Shown here in pieces: positions 23,781-32,879 of a DNA stretch of 64,000 nt. The notes below the pieces were generated by a model. The model saw only the letters and a program-made list of their open reading frames with translations, had not been told where the DNA came from and did no database searches. The stretch's first letter is position 1, and every line of letters begins with the position of its first letter. The translations under genes and the position numbers were made by a program. This DNA comes from Nocardioides sp. YR527 (GTDB lineage Bacteria; Actinomycetota; Actinomycetes; Propionibacteriales; Nocardioidaceae): contig NZ_FNFN01000005.1 of NCBI RefSeq assembly GCF_900101045.1, positions 496,001 through 560,000 on the forward strand, in the 5' to 3' direction.

Positions 23781-26318
23781 ATGAAGACTCGGAGTGATGT
23801 GAAAGTCGGGCGTAGGCGGCTCACCCTTGCCGCCGGCGTCGCGAGCGTTGTCGCGGCGTCAGTGGCCGCAGGGTCGGGTGCGGAGGCAGTGGATGCGGCA
23901 GTAGGTACGGCCGGCAGCGTTACGGCCGCCGCCTCTGCGGACCAGAGCGACCGGGGCGGTCGCGCGCTCGAGCGCCCGTTCGCCATGCCCGGTTACACCG
24001 AGCGGGACGACAACGGCGCACTGTATGTCGGTGAAGGGGAGAGCAGGTTCGCCCTGCGGGTGAACCTGCTGACGTCGGGCAACCGGCTGATCCGGGAGAA
24101 CCAGGGTCTGCTGGCGCACGTCGCGGACGTCGGTCCCGTGACCACCGACGGCTCGTACTACGAGGTGCGGATCAGCAGCGACGACCGGACGATCACGCCG
24201 GAACGGCTCGGCGCGCTGCGCGAGATCCTCGCCAACCCTGATGCCTGGTCGCCGGACCAGGTGCAGGAGGCCCGGGATCTCCTGCCTGGCCTGGAGGCGA
24301 AGTACGAGCAGGTCCGCCGGGACGAGCAGACGATCGTCATCAGGTTCGCGCGCACGGCACCCAACACCCTGGTGGGCTCGGTCACCGCGCTCGAGGACGA
24401 CACGACCGTGTTCCTCGAGACGGCGCCCCCATGGGGCGAGCCGAGCAGCTACCACGTCACCGGCGACGGCATCCGCGCCTCGAGCCCGGGCCTCGACGAC
24501 CCCGACCTGACCGGGCACTTCGCACTGACACCCACGCAGCGTCCCGATGACGGTGGGGCGTACGCCTCGATGGACGACCTGGTCGCCGCGATGGAGGGCG
24601 AGCCGGCAGATCCGGGCGAGGCCGCCGCGGCGCTGCGGTACTCGCTCGACGCGGACGAGACGATCACCTTCACGACGTCGGTCTCAGGTGCCTCGCGGAC
24701 AACAGCCGCCGCACCCCGTGACGAGATCCTCGCGGCGCTCGACCGCGCCGAGGCCCGCGCCGACCACGGCACGCTCAGCGGCAGCGGGCCTGCCGGCCGG
24801 TCCGCGACGGCGATGCGCAGCGCCATCGCGCTCAACGCAAACTACGACGAGACGCACCGCAACAGGTTCCTGGTGTGGGGCTGGGGACGCGGCGGTGCGG
24901 AGAACGACAACATCTTCACCGGCTGGGACTCCGCATGGGACGCGATCATCGCGCTCACCGTCGACCCCGAGCTGGCCCGGCAGCACGAGAAGGACATCTT
25001 CGACGCCGGCGGCCCGCGCTACGACCAGCTCCACTCCGGACCGATGCACGCCTACGCCGTCAAGCGGATCTACGCAGCGACCGGTGACCGTGAGCTCGTG
25101 GAGCAGGCCTACCCCGAGCTGGCCGACTTCATCGCCAGGCTGCCCGAGTGGGACGTCGACGGCGACGGCCTTCTGGAGGCCCCGTACGACCCGGACCCGA
25201 GCAAGGTCGGCAACCACCTGGGCCTGGACGACCTGCCGCTCTACGCGGCCGCCAACCGGGTGCCGAAGGAAGGCGGCAGCGGCGACGAGCGGGACAACAC
25301 CGACCTCACCGACCTAGCGCTGACCTCGTACTACGCCCTCATGGCGCAGTCGATGGCCGAGCTCGCCGAGGCCCTGGGCCGCCACGACGACGCCCGCCGC
25401 TACGAAGGCTTGTTCGACAAGGTGAAGAAGGCCGCCAACCGGACCCTGTGGAACCAGGAGCAGGGCATGTACCTCGACCGGCACCTCGACGGCCGCTGGG
25501 GCCAGGTGATCACGCCGACGATCTTCTACCCGCTCTTCGGTGGCTTGGCGACCGACGAGCGGGCGGCGCGGACGGTGCAGGAGAACCTGCTCGACCCCGA
25601 GAAGTTCTGGGGCGAGTACGCCGTGCCGAGCATCAGCCGAAGCGCACCGGAGTATTGCGCGAACGGCCTGGAGCGGCCGAACGCCTCGACCCGCTTCCGC
25701 TACTACGTCGGCTGGGGCCAGGAGAACTCCTGCGAGCAGTGGCGGGGAGCCGTGTGGCCTCCCATGAACGCCACGGTCTACGACGGCCTCAAGCGGTACG
25801 GCCTCGATCAGGCGGCCGGCGAGCTCGCGCAGAAGAGCACGACGATGTGGCTGGACAGCTGGGACAAGGACAGCTGGTTCCCCGAGTACTTCGACCCGGA
25901 ACCGGGCCAGGCCATCAGCTCGGCCGCCGTCGACAGCGCCTGGCGCTACTACACCTGGTCGAGCGTGATGCCGTTGATGGCGGTGCACGAGCTGGTGGCC
26001 GAGGACGCGTGGGGCCGCCCCGGGGCGGTCACGTTCGGATCGCACGCCCTGGAGGGCCGCAACGCGGTCGACGACGTACGGGTGGCCGGGCATGCGTACG
26101 CCGCGGCGGTGAGCCCGGAGCGCACCGAGCTGCGGCAGGACGGCCGCAAGGTCTTCCAGGCTGTCGGCGGGCGGGTCGTGGTGCGCGACTTCGTGCCCTC
26201 CGCGCGGCGCGCGTGCTTCGAGGTGAACGCCGACGCCCCGACGAGCCTGCAGGTGTTCGGTGGCGGCGCCCCGCGCAGAACCACCGTGGGCGCGGGCCGT
26301 ACCGAGGTGTGCCTCTAG
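23781..26318 (+). CDS. Secreted GH63-like glycoside hydrolase (MGH1 type)
   Basis: 845 residues. A Tat-like signal (GRRRLTLAAG at about 10-19, then an Ala/Val stretch) precedes a N-terminal beta-domain and a (alpha/alpha)6 barrel. In the barrel, FTGWDSAWDA contains the presumed acid Asp383, and WFPEYFDPEPG contains the presumed base Glu702; the pair fits family 63-like inverting glucosidases (YgjK, mannosylglycerate hydrolase). HSGPMHAYAVKRIY and WRGAVWPPMNATVYDGL are further family landmarks. ATG 23781 has AAAGGAG five bases upstream. The GH59 gene follows after 70 bases, so both probably attack one glycan. The exact sugar is not evident. Confidence 0.85.
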   Translation: MKTRSDVKVGRRRLTLAAGVASVVAASVAAGSGAEAVDAAVGTAGSVTAAASADQSDRGGRALERPFAMPGYTERDDNGALYVGEGESRFALRVNLLTSGNRLIRENQGLLAHVADVGPVTTDGSYYEVRISSDDRTITPERLGALREILANPDAWSPDQVQEARDLLPGLEAKYEQVRRDEQTIVIRFARTAPNTLVGSVTALEDDTTVFLETAPPWGEPSSYHVTGDGIRASSPGLDDPDLTGHFALTPTQRPDDGGAYASMDDLVAAMEGEPADPGEAAAALRYSLDADETITFTTSVSGASRTTAAAPRDEILAALDRAEARADHGTLSGSGPAGRSATAMRSAIALNANYDETHRNRFLVWGWGRGGAENDNIFTGWDSAWDAIIALTVDPELARQHEKDIFDAGGPRYDQLHSGPMHAYAVKRIYAATGDRELVEQAYPELADFIARLPEWDVDGDGLLEAPYDPDPSKVGNHLGLDDLPLYAAANRVPKEGGSGDERDNTDLTDLALTSYYALMAQSMAELAEALGRHDDARRYEGLFDKVKKAANRTLWNQEQGMYLDRHLDGRWGQVITPTIFYPLFGGLATDERAARTVQENLLDPEKFWGEYAVPSISRSAPEYCANGLERPNASTRFRYYVGWGQENSCEQWRGAVWPPMNATVYDGLKRYGLDQAAGELAQKSTTMWLDSWDKDSWFPEYFDPEPGQAISSAAVDSAWRYYTWSSVMPLMAVHELVAEDAWGRPGAVTFGSHALEGRNAVDDVRVAGHAYAAAVSPERTELRQDGRKVFQAVGGRVVVRDFVPSARRACFEVNADAPTSLQVFGGGAPRRTTVGAGRTEVCL

Positions 26319-26388
26319 CCAGGCCTCGCCGCGAACGATCCGCGACCAGCCAATCCCCGAAAGCACTGAGACGCAAGGAGCAACCACG

Positions 26389-29139
26389 ATGCGAGTCACC
26401 TATGCCCCGGAGCCCTCCGGGCCACGAGAACGAAGGCAGAACCGTCGACGCCGACTCCCGATGGCATCGGTCATGGCCGCGGCGCTCCTGGCCGGGACCG
26501 CCCTGGTCGGTGGGACCGCGGCGGCCGCCCCCGTCGCCGCCACAGCGAGCTCGGCCGAGCCCGTCACCGTCACCGTCGACGGCGAGAGCGCGGGACGTAC
26601 CTATGACGGCGTCGGGGCGACCTCCGGCGGCGGCGCGACATCCCGTCTGCTGCTGGACTACCCGCGCGAGGAGCGTGCTGAGATCCTCGACTATCTCTTC
26701 AAGCCCGGCTACGGCGCCTCGCTGGAGATGCTCAAGGTCGAGATCGGCGGCGACACCAACACGACCGACGGCTCCGAGTCGAGCCATGAGCACGTACGCG
26801 GTGAGGTCAGCTGCCACGCCGGCTACTCGTGGTGGCTCATGCGCGAGGCGGTCAAGCGCAATCCGAAGATCAAGCTCGGCGGCCTCGCCTGGGGCGCCCC
26901 AGGATGGCTCGGCGACGGCGAGTACTACTCGCAGGACACGATCGACTACTTCATCGACTGGCTCGACTGCGCCCGTGAGCACGACCTGACCATCGACAAC
27001 GTCGGGGTACGCAACGAGCGCGAGTACGAGGTCCAGTGGATCAAGGACTACCGCGCCGCCCTCGACGCGGCCGGCTACGAGGACGTCCGGATCATCGCCT
27101 CGGACGAGGCCGCGCGCAAGGGCGAGTGGCCGATCGCCGTCGACATGACCGACGACCCCGAGCTCTTCGACGCGGTCGGCCTGCTCGGCAACCACTATTC
27201 GCGCGGTCCCAGCTCGGCGACCGCCCAGGCGCTGGGCAAGCCGCTGTGGATCTCCGAGGGCGGGCCGTGGTCGGCCGAATGGGGTGCGGGCGGATCCTCC
27301 GCATCGATCCCGTCGCTGATCAACCACGCCTACATCGACGGCCGCATCACCGGGGTCAACTTCTGGAACCTGATCACGTCCTACTACGACGGTCTGAGCA
27401 TCTCCGACGCCGGCCTGATGCGGGCGAACACCCCGTGGTCGGGCGCCTACCAGGTGCAGTCGGCGATCTGGGCGGTCGCGCAGACGACGAGGTTCGCCGA
27501 GCCCGGATGGCAGTACCTCGACACCTCCTCGGGCTACCTTGAGGCAGCCGACACGGCACAGGGCAGCTTCGTCACGCGCAAGGCACCGTCGGGCGGTGAC
27601 TGGAGCACCGTGATCGAGACCATCGGTGCTGCCGCGCCCCGCACGGTCACGCTCTCGGTCGAGGGTGGACTGAAGGCGCGTGACCTGCACGTCTGGCGGT
27701 CGACAGCCGAGGACCGGTTGGTCCGTCAGCCCGACCTGCGCAGGAACCGGGACGGCACGTACGCCGTGACCGTGCCGGCGAACGCGGTCGTCACCGTCAC
27801 GACCACGACGGCCAAGGGCTTCGGCACCGCCGAGGGACGGCACGAGTCCGCCTTCCCGTTCCCGTACCACAACACCCTCGCGGACGGCGGAGCGAGCGGT
27901 CAGACGCCCTACTTCTCCCAGATGGAGGGCGCCTACGAGGAGCGGCCTTGCCAGGGCGGGCGCAAGGGAACGTGCCTGACCCAGGTCTCCCCGCAGCCCG
28001 CGATCTCCTGGGCCGCCTGGAAGCAGCCGGCCGGGATCCTCGGTGACCTGAACTGGTCCGACTACACCGCCTCGGTCGAGGCGTATGTACCCGAAGGAGG
28101 TACGGCTCAGGTGCTCGGCCGCGTCTCGAACGACGCGATGGCGCCGGTGCCGAACGGCTACGGGCTGAGCCTGGACGCCGACGGGACCTGGTCACTGGGC
28201 CGTGGCCTACCTGGTGGGAAGTCGTGGTTGGAGCTGGCCAGCGGCTCGACCGGTGCGACCGGCGCGGGCTGGCACGACCTCGAGCTGTCGTTCGCCGACG
28301 AGGTGATCACCGCGTCGATCGACGGCACCCGGGTCGGCGAGGTCACCGACGACACCTGGATCTCCGGCATGGTCGGGCTCTCGGGCGACTACTCCGCGGT
28401 GCAGTTCGCCGACCTCGCGGTCGACGGGCTGCGGCCGGTCCGGACGATCGACGCCAGCCGCCACCGCGGCTCCTTCGAGCTCGAGTTCGACGGGACCCAG
28501 GCCACGCTCGCAGGCCTGTCCGGTGCCCGTCCCGGGAGCGCGAAGGTCTCGATCGACGGGAACGAGCCCGTGGTGCTGCCCTATGGCGGCAAGCGTGAGG
28601 TCGAGTGGCGGAGCCCTGTGCTGGTGGACGGCGCACACACCCTTCGCTTCGAGGTCCCCGCCGGTCCGCGAAGCGTGGGCGGCGGGGTCTCGGTCGACCG
28701 GGTCGAGGTGGTTCCCGGGAACGGCGGACCGAGCTCGGTGGACGACCAGAGCGAGGGCACCGGCCAGGGCCGCCTCGACTATCAGGGCGAGGGCTGGTTG
28801 AGCTGCCCCGGCTGCATCAACCGGACCGGCCTCTACCACTCCTCGGTGACCTCGACGACGGTCGCAGGCGACTCGGTCGACTTCAGGTTCACCGGCTCGT
28901 CCGTCGAGGTGTACGGGCTGCGAGCCTCCAACCAGGGCATCGCCACCGTGCTCGTCGATGGGGTCGAGGTCGGCACCGCCGACTTCTACGGCCGCACCCG
29001 CATCGGCAACCAGCTGATCTGGTCCAGCCCTGCCCTCGGAGCCGGTGAGCACACGCTGACCCTCGTGGCGACTGGCAAGGGCAACGACTCGGACTCGGGT
29101 CGGGGGATCAGCATCGACCGGATGCTCGTGCATCCCTAG
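26389..29139 (+). CDS. Secreted GH59 galactocerebrosidase-like beta-galactosidase
   Basis: 916 residues with a Sec-type signal after RRQNRRRRLPM. The catalytic barrel begins RTYDGVGATSGGGATSRLL, typical of GH59. NER at 209-211 places the acid/base at Glu210, and LWISEGG places the nucleophile at Glu290. Spacing and surroundings (LKVEIGGDTNTTDGSE) match mammalian GALC. After the barrel come a concanavalin-like domain (about 560-690) and a C-terminal carbohydrate-binding-like domain with Cys-rich WLSCPGCINRTG. The family removes beta-galactose. ATG 26389 has AAGGAG upstream. It ends at a strong terminator. Confidence 0.88.
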   Translation: MRVTYAPEPSGPRERRQNRRRRLPMASVMAAALLAGTALVGGTAAAAPVAATASSAEPVTVTVDGESAGRTYDGVGATSGGGATSRLLLDYPREERAEILDYLFKPGYGASLEMLKVEIGGDTNTTDGSESSHEHVRGEVSCHAGYSWWLMREAVKRNPKIKLGGLAWGAPGWLGDGEYYSQDTIDYFIDWLDCAREHDLTIDNVGVRNEREYEVQWIKDYRAALDAAGYEDVRIIASDEAARKGEWPIAVDMTDDPELFDAVGLLGNHYSRGPSSATAQALGKPLWISEGGPWSAEWGAGGSSASIPSLINHAYIDGRITGVNFWNLITSYYDGLSISDAGLMRANTPWSGAYQVQSAIWAVAQTTRFAEPGWQYLDTSSGYLEAADTAQGSFVTRKAPSGGDWSTVIETIGAAAPRTVTLSVEGGLKARDLHVWRSTAEDRLVRQPDLRRNRDGTYAVTVPANAVVTVTTTTAKGFGTAEGRHESAFPFPYHNTLADGGASGQTPYFSQMEGAYEERPCQGGRKGTCLTQVSPQPAISWAAWKQPAGILGDLNWSDYTASVEAYVPEGGTAQVLGRVSNDAMAPVPNGYGLSLDADGTWSLGRGLPGGKSWLELASGSTGATGAGWHDLELSFADEVITASIDGTRVGEVTDDTWISGMVGLSGDYSAVQFADLAVDGLRPVRTIDASRHRGSFELEFDGTQATLAGLSGARPGSAKVSIDGNEPVVLPYGGKREVEWRSPVLVDGAHTLRFEVPAGPRSVGGGVSVDRVEVVPGNGGPSSVDDQSEGTGQGRLDYQGEGWLSCPGCINRTGLYHSSVTSTTVAGDSVDFRFTGSSVEVYGLRASNQGIATVLVDGVEVGTADFYGRTRIGNQLIWSSPALGAGEHTLTLVATGKGNDSDSGRGISIDRMLVHP

Positions 29140-29145
29140 GTGGGT

Positions 29146-29182
29146 GGGTCCGGCCTTGTGAAAGATTCACAAGGCCGGACCC
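29146..29182 (+). terminator. Terminator after the GH63/GH59 pair
   Basis: A 17-bp perfect stem (29146-29162 with 29166-29182) closes a 3-nt AGA loop, then CTCTGTCAT. It starts 7 bases after the GH59 stop and lies before a convergent gene, so it may work in both directions. Confidence 0.88.
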
Positions 29183-29210
29183 TCTGTCATAGCGGAGTGA
29201 CGGCGTCAGC

Positions 29211-29672
29211 TCAGCCGACCGGCGGCCCGGCGATGAGGGCGACCACGGTCAGGGCGGCGACGCTGGCGAGGCCGGTGGCGAGGCCGCGGACCGGGTTGCG
29301 GAGGAGCCAGGCGAGCGGGCGCTCGAGCGGGCGGGCCGGGGACTCCTCGATGAGACGCCACGCGGGGGCGAGGAGGCCGTGGCGCTCGGCGTAGCGCTCG
29401 AACCAGAGGGTGAGGAGCGGCGGGATCGACGAGGCGAGGCCGGCGACGAGGCGGCCGAAGGACCAGCGCTGATCGACCGCGATCGCGACAGTGGTCACGC
29501 AGTAGGTGATGAACACGATCCCGTGCAGCATCCCGAAGATGCTGACCCCCAGCTCGGTGGTCTCGGTGACGTACTTCAGGAACATGCCGATCAGCAGCCC
29601 GGTCCAGGTCACCGCCTCGGCGGTGGCGACGATCCGGAAGAGACGAGACGGCGAGCGAAGAAGTGCGGACAC
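29211..29672 (-). CDS. DUF3817 integral membrane protein
   Basis: 153 residues starting at GTG 29672. It has the DUF3817 core: LFRIVATAEAVTWTGLLIGMF, then GVSIFGMLHGIVFITYCVT and RWSFGRLVAGLASSIPPLLTLWFERYA. Four hydrophobic spans are likely, the last near the C-terminus. No function has been assigned to the family. Part of its 3' end is echoed as a fragment at 23591-23681. Confidence 0.83.
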   Translation of the reverse strand: MSALLRSPSRLFRIVATAEAVTWTGLLIGMFLKYVTETTELGVSIFGMLHGIVFITYCVTTVAIAVDQRWSFGRLVAGLASSIPPLLTLWFERYAERHGLLAPAWRLIEESPARPLERPLAWLLRNPVRGLATGLASVAALTVVALIAGPPVG

Positions 29673-30079
29673 GCGGCCAGTTTATTGGGCCCCCGGTCAC
29701 GGCATGAATCGGACGGCTCGGCCGCCTTCCCGACCTACCTGCGGCGCCGTTCGCAGGCGCTTCGGCCTGGGTGGTGTCACTAGGGTCGAAAGACCATTTC
29801 TTGACAGGTGACCGGATTATTTGCCGATTGGGGTTACGAGAATCGCGGATTTGATGAAAGGTAAAGGCACCGACGTTCGGTAGGCGGCGTAGTGGCCACG
29901 TTTCGGCCACTTACATCGATGTGCATGGGGGAACTACGCCGTATCGCCCATCGATGGTTCGTCGGTCTCGAGGTCGCGAGTGTCGCGCGCGTGGGGAGCG
30001 ACACTCGCGATCCTCGTTGCGACCGGCGGGTATCCCGTTCCCTGCATGAACCGGAATTGAGGCGGGTACCCGACCGGAC
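29673..30079. other. 407-base region without a gene, upstream of dps
   Basis: No convincing coding frame is seen. It contains a TTGACA at 29801-29806 without an obvious -10 partner, a 7-bp hairpin (AGTGGCC 29891-29897 with GGCCACT 29905-29911), and a 13-bp perfect hairpin at 29974-30010. Near the dps start, two GGGTAT/GGGTAC words (30028-30033 and 30064-30069) resemble stress sigma-factor -10 boxes. It is long for a simple promoter gap and might hide a small RNA. Confidence 0.5.
29974..30010. promoter_or_regulatory. Strong hairpin in dps leader region
   Basis: TCGCGAGTGTCGC (29974-29986) is perfectly complementary to GCGACACTCGCGA (29998-30010) with an 11-nt loop. No U-run follows. It could be a protein-binding palindrome, an mRNA structure or part of a small RNA. 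Confidence 0.55.
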
Positions 30080-30637
30080 ATGACTACTGAGACGCTGCAC
30101 TACACGATTCCGGGGCTGGACGAGGGCGCTGCGCGCAAGACCATCGACCTGCTGCAGTCGCGCCTCCATGCCACGAACGACCTCCAGCTCACCCTCAAGC
30201 ACGTGCACTGGAACGTGGTGGGACCCCACTTCATCGCCGTCCACCAGATGATCGACCCTCAGGTCGACGCGGTACGTGCGATGGCCGACGCCCTCGCCGA
30301 GCGCATCGCGACCCTGGGCGGTGCCCCGCGAGGCACCCCGGGCGCGCTGGTCGAGGAGCGGGAGTGGAACGACTACAGCATCGGCCGGGCCACCACTCAG
30401 GAGCACCTCGCCGCGCTCGACGTCACCTATCAGGGCGTGATCGGCTCCTACCGCGAGGCGATCAAGACCCTCGACGACCTCGACCTGGTGACCCAGGACA
30501 TCCTGATCGGACAGACCGAGCAGCTCGAGCTCTTCCACTGGTTCGTCCGCGCGCACCTCGAGGACCAGGGCGGTCAGCTGCAGACCAGCGGCGAGGCCAC
30601 GGAGGCAGGTGCGGCACGAGCCGCCCGCTCGGACTGA
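30080..30637 (+). CDS. dps: Dps, DNA-binding ferritin-like protein
   Basis: 185 residues. The ferroxidase residues His43 (KHVHWNVVG), His55 and Asp59 (AVHQMID) and Asp70, Glu74 (MADALAERI) are in the expected places between subunits; the usual Glu after His55 is Gln56. Dps dodecamers oxidise and store iron and protect DNA in stationary phase and under oxidative stress. The C-terminal tail is Ala-rich with two Arg (AARAARSD) and might contact DNA. No clear ribosome site precedes ATG 30080; GGGTAC at 30064 lies 10 bases before it. Confidence 0.93.
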   Translation: MTTETLHYTIPGLDEGAARKTIDLLQSRLHATNDLQLTLKHVHWNVVGPHFIAVHQMIDPQVDAVRAMADALAERIATLGGAPRGTPGALVEEREWNDYSIGRATTQEHLAALDVTYQGVIGSYREAIKTLDDLDLVTQDILIGQTEQLELFHWFVRAHLEDQGGQLQTSGEATEAGAARAARSD

Positions 30638-30688
30638 CGGACGGTCCAGGTCAAGGACAGCAGGTGCCTCCTGGTCAGGGCGAGGAGC

Positions 30689-31837
30689 TCAGGTGAGCTC
30701 GGCCAGCCGGACCACGGCGCGGTCGAGGCGACCCTCCTCGTCGTGGATCCTGCGCTGGGTCGAGGAGCCGGTGCCGCTGATGAAGATCCGGCCGATGCCC
30801 TTTTCGACGCGCACCAGGTCTCCGGTGTCATGCAACGCCGGGCCGATGTGCTCGAGCAGGTGTTCCACCACCTCGCGAGCCGGCCTCGGGCGATGGGTGC
30901 GCGGGTCGAGCAGCTCGCCGGTGATCCCGTGCCGACCCGCCTGCCACATGGCGAGCCGGAGCACGGCCACCGACACCGGGTCGGACGGCAGGTCCTCGGC
31001 CCACTCCCGGGCCCCGGTCGCGACCAGCGCCCGCGTCAGCGCGGCGACGAGGACGGCGTCGCGGGGGTCGAGGCAGACGTCGGCGACCCGGATCTCGAGT
31101 GTCGGGTACTTGCGGGATGGACGGGCGTCGAAGTACGCCATGCCCTCGTCGATCGGCACCCCGGTGTCGACGAGCAGGCGCAGGTGGTCGACGTACGCCT
31201 GGCCGCTGCCGAAGATCTCGGTCGGACCGTTCGTCGGCCACCGGGTCATCACCTGGGACCGGTAGCTCGCGTATCCCGAGTCGCCGCCCTGCCAGAAGGG
31301 TGAGTTGGCGCTCACCGCGAGCAGCACCGGCAGCCAGGCGCGGATCCGGTCGAGCGCTCCCACGGCCTCGTCGTCGGACTCGACCGAGACATGCACGTGG
31401 CAGCCGCAGGTGAGCTGCTCGCTGGCGGTCAGCCCGAACCGCTCCGCCATCGCCGCGTAGCGCTCGTCGTCGAAGGTCTGGGGCCACACCGGAAGCGGGG
31501 TCGTGCCGCTGGCCAGGATCAGCGCGCCCGCCTCGCTCGCGGCCGCCCGCGCCTTGTCGCGCCACCGCCTCAGGTCCTGCTCGAGGAGCCCGAGGTACTC
31601 CTGCGCCGGAGTGTCGGTCTCGACCTGCTGCTCCTGCAGCTCAGGTCCCACCGAACCGCCGGCCTCGCCGACCTGGACCTCGGTGTCGCCGCGCCGACGG
31701 GCCACCCGCAGCACCTCGCTGGCCACCGATCGCGGTACGCCGGACTCGGCGTCGACGAGGAGGAGCTCCTCCTCGACGCCGACTGTCCTGGCCTCGTGCT
31801 GGGTACTGCTCGACAAGTGGCTCTTCACTGCTCGCAC
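30689..31837 (-). CDS. YbdK-type carboxylate-amine ligase (GCS2 family)
   Basis: About 382 residues from GTG 31837; a downstream GTG at 31828 is also possible. The GCS2 family pattern is plain: TVGVEEELLLVDAESG at the start, LTCGCHVHVSV, ANSPFWQGGDSGYASYR, and FDARPSRKYPTLEIRVADVC. The family joins glutamate or another carboxylate to an amine using ATP, like gamma-glutamylcysteine synthetase. Actinobacterial members may work in thiol or ergothioneine-like metabolism. It is divergent from a class II amidotransferase only 26 bases away, so the promoters overlap the opposite coding ends. Confidence 0.87.
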   Translation of the reverse strand: MRAVKSHLSSSTQHEARTVGVEEELLLVDAESGVPRSVASEVLRVARRRGDTEVQVGEAGGSVGPELQEQQVETDTPAQEYLGLLEQDLRRWRDKARAAASEAGALILASGTTPLPVWPQTFDDERYAAMAERFGLTASEQLTCGCHVHVSVESDDEAVGALDRIRAWLPVLLAVSANSPFWQGGDSGYASYRSQVMTRWPTNGPTEIFGSGQAYVDHLRLLVDTGVPIDEGMAYFDARPSRKYPTLEIRVADVCLDPRDAVLVAALTRALVATGAREWAEDLPSDPVSVAVLRLAMWQAGRHGITGELLDPRTHRPRPAREVVEHLLEHIGPALHDTGDLVRVEKGIGRIFISGTGSSTQRRIHDEEGRLDRAVVRLAELT

Positions 31838-31863
31838 CCGCCTCTGGAAGGAGCAGCTCGACG

Positions 31864-32688
31864 ATGTGTCGCCTGTTCGGATACGTGACGGAGTCCCCGT
31901 GCGCAGTGGCCGATCTGCTCGGGCCGGAGGGCGTGGACGCGTTCACCTCGCTCACCGCCGTGCACTCCGACGGCTGGGGGATGTCCTGGCACACACCCGA
32001 GGGCACCTGCACGACGAGCTCGCCGCGTTCTGCTGACATCGACGAGACCTATCGTCGGCTCGTCGAGACCCCGCTCTCCCATGCCGGGTTCGTGCACCTT
32101 CGCTGGGCGACCGGTGGGCTCGACGTACGTCCGGAGAACACCCACCCGTTCCTGACCGACGGCGCCGCGTTCGCGCACAACGGCCACATCTCCCCGGTCG
32201 CGGATCTCGAGGCCCTGCTGACCCCGAAGTCGCGTACGCGGCTGCGCGGTGAGACCGACAGCGAGCGCTACTTCCACTTCGTGCACCAGAACGTCGAGAA
32301 GCACGGCGACGAGGCCGAGGGCGTCACCCGAGCGCTGGCCACGCTGGTCCGGAAGTTCCCGCGATGCAGCCTGAACGCGCTGATGCTCACCCGGACGCAC
32401 ATGTTCGCGATCCACATCAACTCGCGTGCCGACTCGCCCCTGCGCGCCCTGCGCGAGCTCTTCGACGACGAGGGCGACATCCCACCTCGACACACCACCG
32501 AGTACTTCGCGATGGACTACCGCCGGTCCGAGCACGGCCTCGAGATCGTCTCCAGCGGTCTGGGGCAGCCGGGCTGGACCCCGGTGCCCGCCGACACCGC
32601 GGTGATGGTCGACCTGGCCACCCGCGAGGTCACCCGGCTGGATCCGATCGCTCGGCTCGGCGCTGATGCGACGCGGGCCCGCGACTGA
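31864..32688 (+). CDS. Class II glutamine amidotransferase (YafJ/EgtC-like)
   Basis: 274 residues beginning MCRLFGYVTE; Cys2 becomes the N-terminal nucleophile once Met is removed. VHSDGWGMSWH, HLRWATGG and THPFLTDGAAFAHNGHI are the usual class II amidohydrolase landmarks. It could hydrolyse a gamma-glutamyl amide. Its divergent neighbour is a GCS2 ligase, and the pairing recalls the EgtA/EgtC pair of ergothioneine synthesis, but the other egt genes are not in the window. ATG 31864 has AAGGAG ten bases upstream. Confidence 0.86.
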   Translation: MCRLFGYVTESPCAVADLLGPEGVDAFTSLTAVHSDGWGMSWHTPEGTCTTSSPRSADIDETYRRLVETPLSHAGFVHLRWATGGLDVRPENTHPFLTDGAAFAHNGHISPVADLEALLTPKSRTRLRGETDSERYFHFVHQNVEKHGDEAEGVTRALATLVRKFPRCSLNALMLTRTHMFAIHINSRADSPLRALRELFDDEGDIPPRHTTEYFAMDYRRSEHGLEIVSSGLGQPGWTPVPADTAVMVDLATREVTRLDPIARLGADATRARD

Positions 32689-32879
32689 CGACGGGACGGC
32701 GCCGGCCCGCTGTGGGGTGGGTTCGGCCATACCGAGAGGGGTACCCCATCCGAAGCACTTTCATTCCGAACCGCGTGCGGACGACCACTGAGATTCCCAG
32801 CCAGTCCGTGCCATTCTCACAGGAAGCCCACAGCGGGCGGGCGGACTCTTGAGGCATCAACCGCCTCAAGGAGGACCCG

